Below are positions 42,700 to 51,107 of a DNA stretch of 64,000 nucleotides, piece after piece. Within the stretch, counting starts at the first letter, position 1. Every line of letters starts with the position of its first letter. The notes beneath the pieces were generated by a model. That model ran no database searches. It was not told the DNA's origin and was given only the letters and a program-made list of their open reading frames with translations. The stretch comes from Mycobacterium sp. 155. GTDB lineage: Bacteria > Actinomycetota > Actinomycetes > Mycobacteriales > Mycobacteriaceae. The stretch lies in the NCBI RefSeq assembly GCF_000373905.1, contig NZ_KB892705.1, positions 3,391,184 to 3,455,183 on the forward strand, in the 5' to 3' direction. Both the position numbers and the translations under genes were made by a program.

Positions 42700-43050
42700 A
42701 TGAAGTCAACACTGCCGATGGTGGCACTGGGTGTAGTGGCCGCAGGCATCACGTTCGCCGGAACGCTGGTGCACCCGGCGCCCGCCTCCGCCGCCGGCCC
42801 TGCCGCGAATATCGGTAATTGGAGCCAGGATTGGCCCCACCACGGCTGGTATCACCCCGAGTGGGGGGCCGGATGGAACAACGGATACCCCGCGCCCGGC
42901 TGGATACCTCCTGCCGGTTGGTATCCGCCAACCGACTGGACCCCACCGGCCGGTTGGTATCCGCCACCCGGTTGGGCACCGCCCCGTGACTGGGTGGGGC
43001 CTTGCGCTGGACCACTTTTCGATCTATTCCATCCACTACGCTGCGCGTGA
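42700..43050 (+). CDS. Secreted Trp/Pro-rich repeat protein
   Basis: The 116-residue protein has a signal peptide (MKSTLPMVALGVVAAGITFA, with ASA before AGPA at about residue 32). The mature part of about 84 residues has eleven tryptophans and a repeat near PPAGWYPPTDW, PPAGWYPPPGW, PPRDWVGP, ending in a short tail with two cysteines (GPCAGP and LRCA). It is likely extracellular or cell-envelope bound; aromatic-proline repeats suggest binding to carbohydrate or lipid surfaces, which is speculation. AAGGAAGGA precedes the ATG. I cannot name the family. Confidence 0.75.
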   Translation: MKSTLPMVALGVVAAGITFAGTLVHPAPASAAGPAANIGNWSQDWPHHGWYHPEWGAGWNNGYPAPGWIPPAGWYPPTDWTPPAGWYPPPGWAPPRDWVGPCAGPLFDLFHPLRCA

Positions 43051-43112
43051 TACCGACGCGTACGTCGCGGCGCGGCGCTCATCACCGCGCCGCGGCGTCT
43101 CACCGACTGTCA

Positions 43113-43895
43113 TCATCTGGTTGTTAGGTTGAAGGACGGTTGGGCGGCGATCCAGGTTTCGCCCTCGGCTGCCGCACGCCCCAATGCGCCGTATTCGCCC
43201 AGATAGTCCGCAACCGCGCCGATCCACGGCACCATGCCGAAGTATCGGAAAACCTTGCGCGGGCGCGGCCGTTTGCCGAGTTCGTCGCCGACAGCATTCA
43301 GGATGCCGGCGAGGTGCCAGAGTTTACCGAGCAACGGTACGTCCGGCGATTCGGTCGAAGAGTCATCTGAACCCGTTGCGGTGGAATCGTCGTCGATCTC
43401 ACGTGAGCACAACACCGACGCCAACAGCCGCACCTGCGTCGACCGGTCGGTGATCCCGTACTCCCGCGCGACGGCACACAGCACCAGAGCCTGGCTGGCG
43501 AATCCGAACAGATCCTGAATGGGCAGCCGATCGGCGAAAATCCCGAACGCCCCGGGAAACGCGACCAGAACAGTGTCGATCGCACCGACCCTGCGCACCC
43601 ACCAGTGAATCCGGGCCGCGCGGTCCTTGCGTTCCCAGGAGCGGGTGCCCGGCACGTCGGCGCAGTCGAGCATCTTGGCGGCGAGATCGAGCACGACGTC
43701 AGCGCACCCACTGCCGGCCCCGGCATTTTCGCTCCTCGCGTGCGCACCGAGATCGTGGGTGCGGCGCCGCAATCCGAGCGGATCGGCTTCCGACAGCACG
43801 TCGAGGATGACGTCGGCCACGTCCACAGCCCGCCGCAGTGCATCTACGACCTCGGCGTCGGACAACTGCGCTTTGGGCAACACGGAAAGTCCCAT
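43113..43895 (-). CDS. Conserved hypothetical protein
   Basis: The 260-residue protein starts MGLSVLPKAQLSDAEVVDAL. It is mostly helical, with moderately hydrophobic stretches (RVGAIDTVLVAFPGAFGIFA, DLFGFASQALVLCAVAREYG, MVPWIGAVADYLGEYGALGR) that could be short membrane-inserting helices, and an acidic Ser/Thr linker (EIDDDSTATGSDDSSTESPD). No family is recognised. The ATG at 43895 is preferred over a TTG at 43916. It stands alone, convergent with the secreted repeat protein. Confidence 0.6.
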   Translation of the reverse strand: MGLSVLPKAQLSDAEVVDALRRAVDVADVILDVLSEADPLGLRRRTHDLGAHARSENAGAGSGCADVVLDLAAKMLDCADVPGTRSWERKDRAARIHWWVRRVGAIDTVLVAFPGAFGIFADRLPIQDLFGFASQALVLCAVAREYGITDRSTQVRLLASVLCSREIDDDSTATGSDDSSTESPDVPLLGKLWHLAGILNAVGDELGKRPRPRKVFRYFGMVPWIGAVADYLGEYGALGRAAAEGETWIAAQPSFNLTTR

Positions 43896-43968
43896 ACCGC
43901 TATTTTTACGGGTCAACCCGCGCCGTGTCTCGCCAGCACACTCCGGTCAAGTCCAGCTCACCGCCATC

Positions 43969-44748
43969 TCAACCCTGGCTGCCCTGCCGCCGGAACGGCG
44001 CAGCGTCACCAAAGCGTTGACCACCGTCGATGACGAACGTCTCCCCGGTCACCCAACCCGCCGAGTCGGACACCAAGAACGCGATGGCCGAAGCGACGTC
44101 CTCCGGTTCGCCTATGCGCCCCAACGCGGTGACCAAATTCAGTTGGCCCTCATACTCTTTCCACAACGCCTCGGCTAGCTTGGTACGCACCACACCCGGG
44201 GCCACCGCGTTGACCCGCACCGTGGGTGAGAGCTCCAGTGCCAGCTGTTTGGTGAGGTGAATGAGCGCCGCCTTCGATGCGTTGTACAGGCCCAGGTTCG
44301 GCTCGAATCCCATACCGCCGATGGACGCGGTGTTGACGACGGAACCACCGTGCTCACCCATCCAGGCCCGGGTGGCCAACGAAGTCCATAGGATCGGCGC
44401 CCACAGGTTGACCTCGAAGGTTTTGACGAACCGGGTGTGGTCCTGGTCGATGAGCGGACCGAAAGACGGGTTGGTGCCGGCATTGTTGACCAGAATATCG
44501 ATGCTGCCGAATCGTTCCAACGTCAGGTCGATGCACCGCGCGGCGGCCTGTTCGTCGACAGCGTGCGCGGCGACACCCAGAGCGTTGCCGTCCACTTTCG
44601 CCGCCGCAGCGTCGGCGGAGTCCTGTCTTCTCGAGGTCAGGACCACATTGCCGCCGGCGGCGGCAATCGCTTGTGCCGCAGCCAGACCGATACCACGGGA
44701 GCCGCCGGTGATGATCGCGGTGCGGCCGGTGAGATCCAATCCGCTCAT
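43969..44748 (-). CDS. Short-chain dehydrogenase/reductase
   Basis: The 259-residue SDR has all classical motifs: cofactor site TGGSRGIG, the NNAG motif, catalytic Ser in VNTASIGG, YNASK (catalytic Tyr and Lys), and VRVNAVAPGVVRT. R-R after the second strand (TSRRQDS) suggests preference for NADP(H). The substrate is unknown; related mycobacterial genes are often called fabG. The start at 44748 overlaps the stop of a 19-codon upstream frame as ATGA and lacks a good ribosome site of its own. Confidence 0.87.
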   Translation of the reverse strand: MSGLDLTGRTAIITGGSRGIGLAAAQAIAAAGGNVVLTSRRQDSADAAAAKVDGNALGVAAHAVDEQAAARCIDLTLERFGSIDILVNNAGTNPSFGPLIDQDHTRFVKTFEVNLWAPILWTSLATRAWMGEHGGSVVNTASIGGMGFEPNLGLYNASKAALIHLTKQLALELSPTVRVNAVAPGVVRTKLAEALWKEYEGQLNLVTALGRIGEPEDVASAIAFLVSDSAGWVTGETFVIDGGQRFGDAAPFRRQGSQG

Positions 44749-44804
44749 GCCGATGCCCCGGACCGGTACTGACGAGCGCGGTCGGAAACATCGAACAGTG
44801 ACAT
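44745..44804 (-). CDS. Short upstream ORF coupled to the SDR gene
   Basis: A 19-codon frame MSLFDVSDRARQYRSGASA has a good AGGAG site 5 bases before its ATG and ends in TGA overlapping the SDR start (ATGA). The SDR has only a weak ribosome site, so translation of this frame may deliver ribosomes to it. MSLFDVSDR resembles the first residues of other mycobacterial SDRs, so it may be the remnant of a shifted N-terminus. Confidence 0.45.
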   Translation of the reverse strand: MSLFDVSDRARQYRSGASA

Positions 44805-45068
44805 GAGAACTCCTGAATTCGTCGTCAACCGGCGTCCACGCCAGCGTATGACCTACACGGTGATGACGGGTTCTCCTACCGGGCCGGCTGCGAAACCGAG
44901 TCCGGCCAACACGGATCAGGCACAGCATCGCCCACACCTAGACCTTATCGTGACCTTAGTCATCTCTTATTTTTCTTAATCTCGGTGTACGGTTGCCCTA
45001 TCCGGTTGTCGTGGCGGGCGAGCGCACTCGTACGTTTCAGCCCCCACTATCAGCGAAAGGAACCGAAT

Positions 45069-45734
45069 ATGCAGAGCCAACGGATCGCTCTGGTGACCGG
45101 TGCATCGCGAGGCATCGGAGCCGAAATCGCACTCCAGCTCGCGCATCCTGACATCCATGTGGTGGTGAACTACCGATCCAATACGGACCGAGCGGACTAC
45201 GTCGCGGACGCCATCCGCTGCGCCGGTGGGCACGCCTCAACTGCCGCGGCCGACATCTTCGACGAAGCAGCCGTCGCTGCGATGATCGACGACATCGGAA
45301 ACCGCTTCGGACAACTCGACATGCTGGTGCTCAACGCATCGGGCCGGCTGCAGCACTGCACCGAGCCGGGCACCGCCATGCACCTCAACCGCGACGCGCA
45401 GCGACGTCTAGCGCGATTGGCCCTGCCCCTGATCCCCGCTGGAGGCCGCATCGTCTTCGTCACCAACCACCAGGCACACTTCTATCCCCACAAGGCAGTG
45501 CCGAAGGGTTACACAACCGTCGCCGCCGGCATGCGGGCCGGAGAGACCACTCTGCACGCGATGCGCAGGGAATTCGACCGACACGGGATCAACTTCACCG
45601 TGGTGTCAGGCGAGATCATCTACGGAACCACCATCGACTTCGCCGCAGCAGTCGCCGACGCCGCGACTTCGCCCGGCCACCCCAGCATCGTCTACGTCAA
45701 CGGATCCGATCACCTCATGCACCAACCCGCCTAG
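45069..45734 (+). CDS. SDR-like protein lacking the catalytic YxxxK
   Basis: The 221-residue protein starts like an SDR ([19 protein letters not shown]) and keeps [10 protein letters not shown] in place of NNAG. The region where YxxxK should be reads [17 protein letters not shown]: a tyrosine is present but no lysine four residues later. It may be inactive as a dehydrogenase or use another chemistry. AAAGGA precedes the ATG. No partner gene is obvious; the SDR at 43969 lies upstream but on the other strand. Confidence 0.78.
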   Translation: MQSQRIALVTGASRGIGAEIALQLAHPDIHVVVNYRSNTDRADYVADAIRCAGGHASTAAADIFDEAAVAAMIDDIGNRFGQLDMLVLNASGRLQHCTEPGTAMHLNRDAQRRLARLALPLIPAGGRIVFVTNHQAHFYPHKAVPKGYTTVAAGMRAGETTLHAMRREFDRHGINFTVVSGEIIYGTTIDFAAAVADAATSPGHPSIVYVNGSDHLMHQPA

Positions 45735-45819
45735 CCAGGTCTCACCGCTCTTCCGCACGACACTCGGAAAGCCCGTACCGGCCGATGTCCGTATCAGTCG
45801 GATTCCCCTCGCTCGCGGT

Positions 45820-46047
45820 GTGGTGATCGGCTCCGCGCAGGTGCTGGCACTGCCACCTGGGATCAGCCGGTCGGGCGTGACGATGGCTGCCGGTCTCCTT
45901 CGCGGCTTGTCACACGAGGACGCCACGCGGTTCTCGTTTCTGCTCGCGACACCCGTGATCCTGGCCGCGGGCGTGTTGAAGATCCCCGAACTGTTCGGCC
46001 CTCAGGGCGCCGGCATCGGCAGCCTTCCCTGGCTCACAGTGAGATAG
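45820..46047 (+). pseudogene. Remnant of uppP (undecaprenyl-diphosphatase)
   Basis: About 75 codons match the C-terminal middle of UppP/BacA: the phosphatase motif [20 protein letters not shown] followed by [20 protein letters not shown] full UppP has about 275 residues. The N-terminal half is missing (homology may begin about 20 codons upstream of the GTG, in the same frame), and the protein stops after SLPWLTVR, before the last helices. It is a gene fragment, probably left by deletion. Confidence 0.8.
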
Positions 46048-46074
46048 CGAGCCGTCGGATCGGCGGGTTTCGCG

Positions 46075-46776
46075 TCACGGCAAGTCGAGTAGCTCTTCGT
46101 AGAATCCACCGTAGCGGCGCTCGCGGTCGACGAGATGCACCTCGAGGATCCAATGACACTGGTTGCCGGCGCGGTCTTTTCGCCGCATCGGACGAGTCGA
46201 GCCGGGTGCGATGTAGGACTCGATGTCTTCGCCGTCGATCTTTTCGTGAGGAAACTCGCCAACCAGATGGCCGGCGATGATTCCGCCGAAGTCCCAGCCG
46301 ACGTCGCGACTCATGGCAACGACGAAGTCGTACAGTTCCTCGCCGGTGACGTCGGGTTTCCCGTGGAAGAAGTCGCGGCCGGCCACCCAGACTTGAGGCA
46401 ACCGGTCGAGCAATTCCAGCTTGCGAGGATCGCCGCCGAGCACGTACGTTCGGCCGAAATCGGCCTCCCACTCTTCGAATATCGGTCCGAAATCGAGGAA
46501 GACCACGTCGTCCTCCGACAAATGACGATCAGGCGGGCTGCCCCGGAAAGTCTCCAATGTGTTGATCCCCGAACGGACAATGCGCTTGTGCCAATGTCGG
46601 GTTATGCCGAACATCTCGGCCGCCAAGTCCCGAATCTCGTCGGACAGGGTCCGCTCACCGACACCGGCACGCACCAAACCTCGATCGGTGATCTCATCGA
46701 ACAGCTTCGCCGCCATCCCCTGAGCCTCAATAAGTTTCTCGGCTCGGTGAGCCTCGTCCATGCTCGGTCGATCCAT
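46075..46776 (-). CDS. M24 family metallopeptidase
   Basis: The 233-residue protein has the pita-bread fold pattern of M24 peptidases (methionine aminopeptidase/prolidase): FLDFGPIFEEWEADFGRTYV with the two metal Asp, GGIIAGHLVGEFPHE with a metal His, and HWILEVHLVDRERRYGGFYEE with a metal Glu. It is short, like other stand-alone actinobacterial members, and lacks the N-terminal domain of creatinase-type enzymes. The substrate may be a Xaa-Pro peptide or a small amide. It is monocistronic. Confidence 0.8.
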   Translation of the reverse strand: MDRPSMDEAHRAEKLIEAQGMAAKLFDEITDRGLVRAGVGERTLSDEIRDLAAEMFGITRHWHKRIVRSGINTLETFRGSPPDRHLSEDDVVFLDFGPIFEEWEADFGRTYVLGGDPRKLELLDRLPQVWVAGRDFFHGKPDVTGEELYDFVVAMSRDVGWDFGGIIAGHLVGEFPHEKIDGEDIESYIAPGSTRPMRRKDRAGNQCHWILEVHLVDRERRYGGFYEELLDLP

Positions 46777-46845
46777 TGCTCGATGCTATCCCGGCGACCG
46801 GCTGCTCAGCTGGGGCCGCAAGGTACACGTGAACGTCAGTTGGTG

Positions 46846-47622
46846 TTACGTCGCGTCCGCGTCGTCCGGCGCTACTTCGGTGTCAGCTGCGAGACGTTGA
46901 TGCACTGTGAGCAGCACGTGATCGTAGGTCGACTGGTCGACAGTCTCGCGAGCGATCTCGCGCAGATCGGTACTCAGCTGCTCGGCAAGGATACGTAACT
47001 TGACGTTGTGCTCCTGGGACAACCACTTGAGCACATCGAACGCCACATCTTCGCCGACGTTGTAGATGAGCATCAACATGCCCTTGACCTGCTCGATGCG
47101 GGCTCTGCTGTTGGCGATCTCCGTTATCCGCGCAGTGACAAGGTCCTGCCGCCGACGTTCGGCTTCGAGCCGCAGATGCTCCGCGGGTGTCACGTCGACA
47201 TAGAAGCCGTGCGTGCCGATCACCGCGCCGTGGTCGTCGAAGAACTGATCTCCGATCACGACCACCCAGTGCACTCCACCGGCAGTATCGATGATGCGGT
47301 GGCGGCTGCTCAGCGCACCGCGGGTGTTGGTGATCGCCTCGATGGCGTGTGCGACCTTGTCGCGGTCCTCAGGATGCTTGTGGGAGAGCACCAGTTCCGT
47401 CGTCGGCGTCACCGTCCCAGGCTGGTAGCCGTGCAAGCGCGCAACCTGAGCCGACCACTCCCAGCGCTGTTCATCGAAATAGAAGCGGAACCAGCCCATC
47501 GGAGATGGCCCCTGGTCGGCAAGCCCCTCTGTCACCACATCAATCACATCGACATGCGCCCCACCTGCAAGCTCGGAGACGCCAGTCCCGGGAGTGGAAG
47601 CGCCGTCACCAGCCACAGCCAT
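46846..47622 (-). CDS. PAS-ANTAR domain regulator
   Basis: The 258-residue protein has a PAS domain (about 38–165: MGWFRFYFDEQRWEWSAQVA, then IIDTAGGVHWVVVIGDQFF) and a C-terminal ANTAR domain (about 175–240: ARIEQVKGMLMLIYNVGEDV, then AFDVLKWLSQEHNVKLRILA). ANTAR proteins bind paired hexaloop hairpins in RNA and prevent termination. PAS would sense redox, light or a small ligand. The start is uncertain: GTG at 47628 or ATG at 47622. The RNA target is not known. Confidence 0.85.
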   Translation of the reverse strand: MAVAGDGASTPGTGVSELAGGAHVDVIDVVTEGLADQGPSPMGWFRFYFDEQRWEWSAQVARLHGYQPGTVTPTTELVLSHKHPEDRDKVAHAIEAITNTRGALSSRHRIIDTAGGVHWVVVIGDQFFDDHGAVIGTHGFYVDVTPAEHLRLEAERRRQDLVTARITEIANSRARIEQVKGMLMLIYNVGEDVAFDVLKWLSQEHNVKLRILAEQLSTDLREIARETVDQSTYDHVLLTVHQRLAADTEVAPDDADAT

Positions 47623-47753
47623 GACCACATCCTAATTACGGTGCGTCACCCAAGCCCTGACTTCAGAGCAGAAGCTAGCAAACCAACAGGTTCCGACCGG
47701 CATCTCCGGCGCCACAGCGCCGACGACCTCAATCGGATCCGGCGCATCACGAC

Positions 47754-47846
47754 GTGGTAGCCGCCGGAATCAACATCGCCGGCATCCTCGACCTCGAAGA
47801 TGACAACACGGAGCTGCCCGCCGTCATCGATCGAGTTGATCAGTAG
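47754..47846 (+). pseudogene. Possible C-terminal gene fragment upstream of the MarR gene
   Basis: A 30-codon frame (VVAAGINIAGILDLEDDNTE…) with strongly biased G/C third positions ends at TAG 47844–47846. It looks like coding sequence, and the frame seems to continue upstream without a start (…SDPAHHD). It may be the tail of a deleted gene. I do not recognise the family. Confidence 0.3.
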
Positions 47847-47854
47847 ATACTGAT
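47839..47854. promoter_or_regulatory. Palindromic MarR operator upstream of the marR–MFS pair
   Basis: ATCAGTA (47839–47845) and TACTGAT (47848–47854) form a perfect inverted repeat with 2 bases between. It ends 17 bp before the MarR ATG, the usual place for MarR autorepression. Confidence 0.6.
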
Positions 47855-47871
47855 AAGCCTAGCCTGATGAT

Positions 47872-48306
47872 ATGCGTGCAAGCCGGGAGACCGAGCAGGT
47901 GGCACGGGCACTGTTCCTGTGCATGGGCTTGCTGCGCAGGCGGCTACGGCAGAATCCCGTTGCCGACGTGCTGACATTTCCCCAGATGGCCGCGTTGAGC
48001 AGACTCGACCGGGGCGGCCCGGCAACAGGAGCCGATCTGGCTCGGCAAGAGCAGATCAGCCCGCAGTCGATGGGCGCCACGATCGGTGAACTGGAAGCTC
48101 GAGGGTTCATCACACGGCAGCCCGATCCGACCGATGGAAGGCGAATCCTTCTGTCCATCAGCGCCTCCGGTAGGCGCGAGGTCAACCGCAGACGCGATGC
48201 GCGGGTCGAACAGCTCACCGCCGGCTTGGCCGATTTCACCGACGCCGAGGTTGCCCAGCTCGCCGCGGCGGTGCCCCTGATCGAACGACTTGCTCACCGG
48301 CTGTAG
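47872..48306 (+). CDS. MarR-family transcriptional regulator
   Basis: The 144-residue protein has the MarR winged helix: LTFPQMAALSRLDRGGPATG, then ADLARQEQISPQSMGATIGELEARGF and the wing DPTDGRRILLSIS. Its stop codon abuts directly the ATG of the MFS exporter gene, so it should be the local repressor of drug efflux. A 16-bp palindrome lies just upstream. Confidence 0.87.
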   Translation: MRASRETEQVARALFLCMGLLRRRLRQNPVADVLTFPQMAALSRLDRGGPATGADLARQEQISPQSMGATIGELEARGFITRQPDPTDGRRILLSISASGRREVNRRRDARVEQLTAGLADFTDAEVAQLAAAVPLIERLAHRL

Positions 48307-49998
48307 ATGACTGTCGACGAGCAAACTGCCGAAACCCGCGACAATTACCGCTGGGTGGCGTTGACCAACACCACCGCGGCAGTGTTCATGTCCGCGCTCG
48401 ACGGATCGATCGTGATCATCTCGCTGCCGGCGATTTTCCGCGGCATCCATCTGGATCCGTTGGCGCCCGCCAACATCGCGTACCTGTTGTGGATGATCAT
48501 GGGCTATCGGTTGGTCCAGTCGGTGCTCGTGGTGACACTGGGCCGGATCGGTGACATGTACGGACGGGTCCGCGTGTACAACCTGGGTTTCACCGTCTTC
48601 ACCTTCGCGTCGATCTTGCTGTCGTTCGACCCGCTCGACGGCGTCGCAGCCGCGCAGTGGCTCATCGGCTGGCGGCTGCTGCAGGCTGTCGGCGGCTCCA
48701 TGCTGACGGCCAATTCCGCCGCGATCCTCACCGATGCCTTTCCAGCCGATCGTCGGGGTTTCGCCCTCGGGTTCAACCAGGTGGCGGCATTGGCCGGCCA
48801 GTTCATCGGCTTGGTCGCCGGCGGATTGTTGGCAGCCTGGGATTGGCGGGCGGTCTTCTGGATCAACGTGCCGGTCGGAATCTTCGGCACCGTCTGGGCC
48901 TATCGCCGGTTGCGTGACAACGGTGAACGCCACCGCGGACGCATCGACTGGTGGGGCAACATCACTTTTGCCGTCGGCCTGTCGGCGGTGCTGATCGCCA
49001 TCACCGCCGGAATCCAACCGCACGGCGGACACACCACCGGATGGCACAGCCCATTCGTCCTGGGCACCTTGACCGCCGGCGTCTTGCTCCTGATCGCATT
49101 CGTCGTCATCGAGTCCCGCGTCGCCGATCCGATGATCAGGTTGAGCCTGTTCAAGATTCGGGCTTTCAGCGCCAGCAACGCAGCCACGCTGGCCTCGGCG
49201 CTCGCCCAGGGCGGCCTGCAGTTCATGCTCATCATCTGGCTGCAAGGGATCTGGCTACCGCTACACGGCTACGACTACGCCGACACCCCACTATGGGCGG
49301 GCATCTTCATGCTCCCGCTGACAGCCGGGTTTCTCATCGCGGGTCCGACCTCGGGTGCACTGTCGGACCGCCTGGGAGCCCGCGGTATCGCCTCGGCCGG
49401 CATGGTGCTGTTCGGGCTGAGCTTCGTCGGACTGCTGTTGTTGCCCATCAATTTCCCGTATTGGGCGTTTGCCGCGCTGATCGCGCTCAACGGTATCGGC
49501 AGTGGCATGTTCGCCGCACCGAACACCTCGGCCATTATGGGCAGCGTGCCGCCCGCTGAGCGAGGCGTGGTCTCGGGGATGCGTGCAACGTTCCTCAACA
49601 GCGGAACCGCGCTGTCGATCGGAGTGTTCTTCTCGCTCATGGTCGTCGGCCTGGCCGGCAGTCTGCCGGGCGCAATGACGACAGGTCTTCAAGACCGAGG
49701 GGTGCCGTCTGCGGTCGCGCAAGAAGTGGCCGCGCTACCACCGGTTTCGACACTGTTCGCCGCAGTGCTGGGCGTCAATCCGCTGGAGCATCTCTTGACA
49801 CCGAGCGGCGTCCTCACGACACTGCCGCCTGCCGATCGCGACGCCATCACCGGTCGCGAGTTCTTCCCGCATCTGATCAGTGACCCATTCCATCAAGGGC
49901 TCACGGTTGTCTTCGGGGTGTCGATCGGTCTTGCGCTCCTGGCCGCCACCGCGTCACTGGCCCGGGGGCGCGTCGGCGACCACGACACGCTGAACTGA
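48307..49998 (+). CDS. MFS multidrug exporter, DHA2 family (14 helices)
   Basis: The 563-residue protein is a 14-helix DHA2 exporter: helix 1 with SALDGSIVIISLPAIFRGIH, motif A-like LGRIGDMYGRVRVYN, motif C region GSMLTANSAAILTDAFPADR and GFALGFNQVAALAGQFIG. It exports drugs by proton exchange in this family. Its ATG directly follows the MarR stop, so the two genes form an operon. Its 3' end converges with the alcohol dehydrogenase gene at 15 bp. Confidence 0.88.
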   Translation: MTVDEQTAETRDNYRWVALTNTTAAVFMSALDGSIVIISLPAIFRGIHLDPLAPANIAYLLWMIMGYRLVQSVLVVTLGRIGDMYGRVRVYNLGFTVFTFASILLSFDPLDGVAAAQWLIGWRLLQAVGGSMLTANSAAILTDAFPADRRGFALGFNQVAALAGQFIGLVAGGLLAAWDWRAVFWINVPVGIFGTVWAYRRLRDNGERHRGRIDWWGNITFAVGLSAVLIAITAGIQPHGGHTTGWHSPFVLGTLTAGVLLLIAFVVIESRVADPMIRLSLFKIRAFSASNAATLASALAQGGLQFMLIIWLQGIWLPLHGYDYADTPLWAGIFMLPLTAGFLIAGPTSGALSDRLGARGIASAGMVLFGLSFVGLLLLPINFPYWAFAALIALNGIGSGMFAAPNTSAIMGSVPPAERGVVSGMRATFLNSGTALSIGVFFSLMVVGLAGSLPGAMTTGLQDRGVPSAVAQEVAALPPVSTLFAAVLGVNPLEHLLTPSGVLTTLPPADRDAITGREFFPHLISDPFHQGLTVVFGVSIGLALLAATASLARGRVGDHDTLN

Positions 49999-50013
49999 TG
50001 TGAAGAGGCTGGG

Positions 50014-51027
50014 CTACAACGGCCGTCCGGATCTCGTGTCGAACACGATGCGGAAACGGGCGGCGTTGTTCGCCAGCCGAGTGAGCGCCTCGTTGGCCTG
50101 CGACAGGGGCAGCCGCTCGATCACTGGGTGTATGTCGTTGGCGTGTGCGAACCGCATCGTCAACTCGGTGTCGCGCGGGCTGCCGGTGAGGTGTCCGGTG
50201 AGCATCTGATGGTTCATGACCATCTGCGCAACTGGCACCTCAACCGAACCTCCGTCGACGCCGATCAGGGTGAGCCTGCCGTGGACGCGTAGTCCCTCAA
50301 GGAGTTCGGCAGTCGCAGCGGTCGTCGAGGCCGTGCTGAGGATCAGGTCGGCTCCGCCCAGCGCTGCCAGCGCCGCACCCGCAGCGACGCGGGAGCTGTC
50401 GATGTACTCGTGCGCCCCGAGTTGATGAGCGACCGCCTCACGCTCGGCGCCCCGCGCAATCGCGATGGTCCGAAAACCCATCTTCGCGGCGAACTGCACG
50501 GCAAGATGGCCCAATCCCCCGAGGCCGAACACTGCAACGGTGCCGCCGGCAGTCAACTCCGCCGCCCGGATGGCGTTGAATGTCGTCACACCGGCACATC
50601 CCATGGGCGCGGCATCGAAGAAGTCCATGCCGTCGGGGATTCGGCAGAGCGCGTCGGCTGGAACGGCCACCGATTGTGCCCACCCGCCCGGATACGACCG
50701 CCCGGTGATTTTCCGTTGTGCGCAGTGCACAACGTCGCCGTCGCGACAGAAGTCGCAAGAGCCGCAGCTACCGCCGAACCAGCCGACCGACACCCGGTCT
50801 CCCGCTTGCCATCCCCTGGTTCCCTCGCCGACTTCCGCCACTATGCCCGCGATCTCGTGCCCTGGCGTCACGGGGAAGGCGACACCCGCGCCTCGTGCTG
50901 CCGCGGTATCGAGATCGGCGCGGCACACACCGCTGGCGACGACATCGAGGCGCACCCATCCGCGGTCGGGCTGCTGCAGGGCCGCCTCCGTGGGTTCCAT
51001 AGGTCCCTCTGGCTGGTTTACCGTCAT
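50014..51027 (-). CDS. Zinc-dependent alcohol dehydrogenase (MDR family)
   Basis: The 337-residue protein has both zinc sites of classical alcohol dehydrogenases: catalytic CRADL and GHEIAG, structural SCGSCDFCRDGDVVHC with four cysteines, then the NAD-binding VFGLGGLGHLAVQFA. The start at ATG 51027 gives the typical length and first residues (MTVNQPEGPMEP). The frame is open to a GTG at 51111, which overlaps the GntR stop as GTGA, so a coupled longer form is possible. It follows the GntR gene on the same strand. Confidence 0.85.
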   Translation of the reverse strand: MTVNQPEGPMEPTEAALQQPDRGWVRLDVVASGVCRADLDTAAARGAGVAFPVTPGHEIAGIVAEVGEGTRGWQAGDRVSVGWFGGSCGSCDFCRDGDVVHCAQRKITGRSYPGGWAQSVAVPADALCRIPDGMDFFDAAPMGCAGVTTFNAIRAAELTAGGTVAVFGLGGLGHLAVQFAAKMGFRTIAIARGAEREAVAHQLGAHEYIDSSRVAAGAALAALGGADLILSTASTTAATAELLEGLRVHGRLTLIGVDGGSVEVPVAQMVMNHQMLTGHLTGSPRDTELTMRFAHANDIHPVIERLPLSQANEALTRLANNAARFRIVFDTRSGRPL

Positions 51028-51107
51028 CGCTGTTGAACCGCCCACCACGTGTTCCACCTCGACCCCCTCGCGCATCTGAATTTTGCTGACCCCGCGGATG
51101 CCGTCGT

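Noticed and set aside
47944..49245. A 433-codon minus-strand frame
   Set aside because: It is antisense to the MarR and MFS genes, rich in D, G, H and R, and shows no domain.
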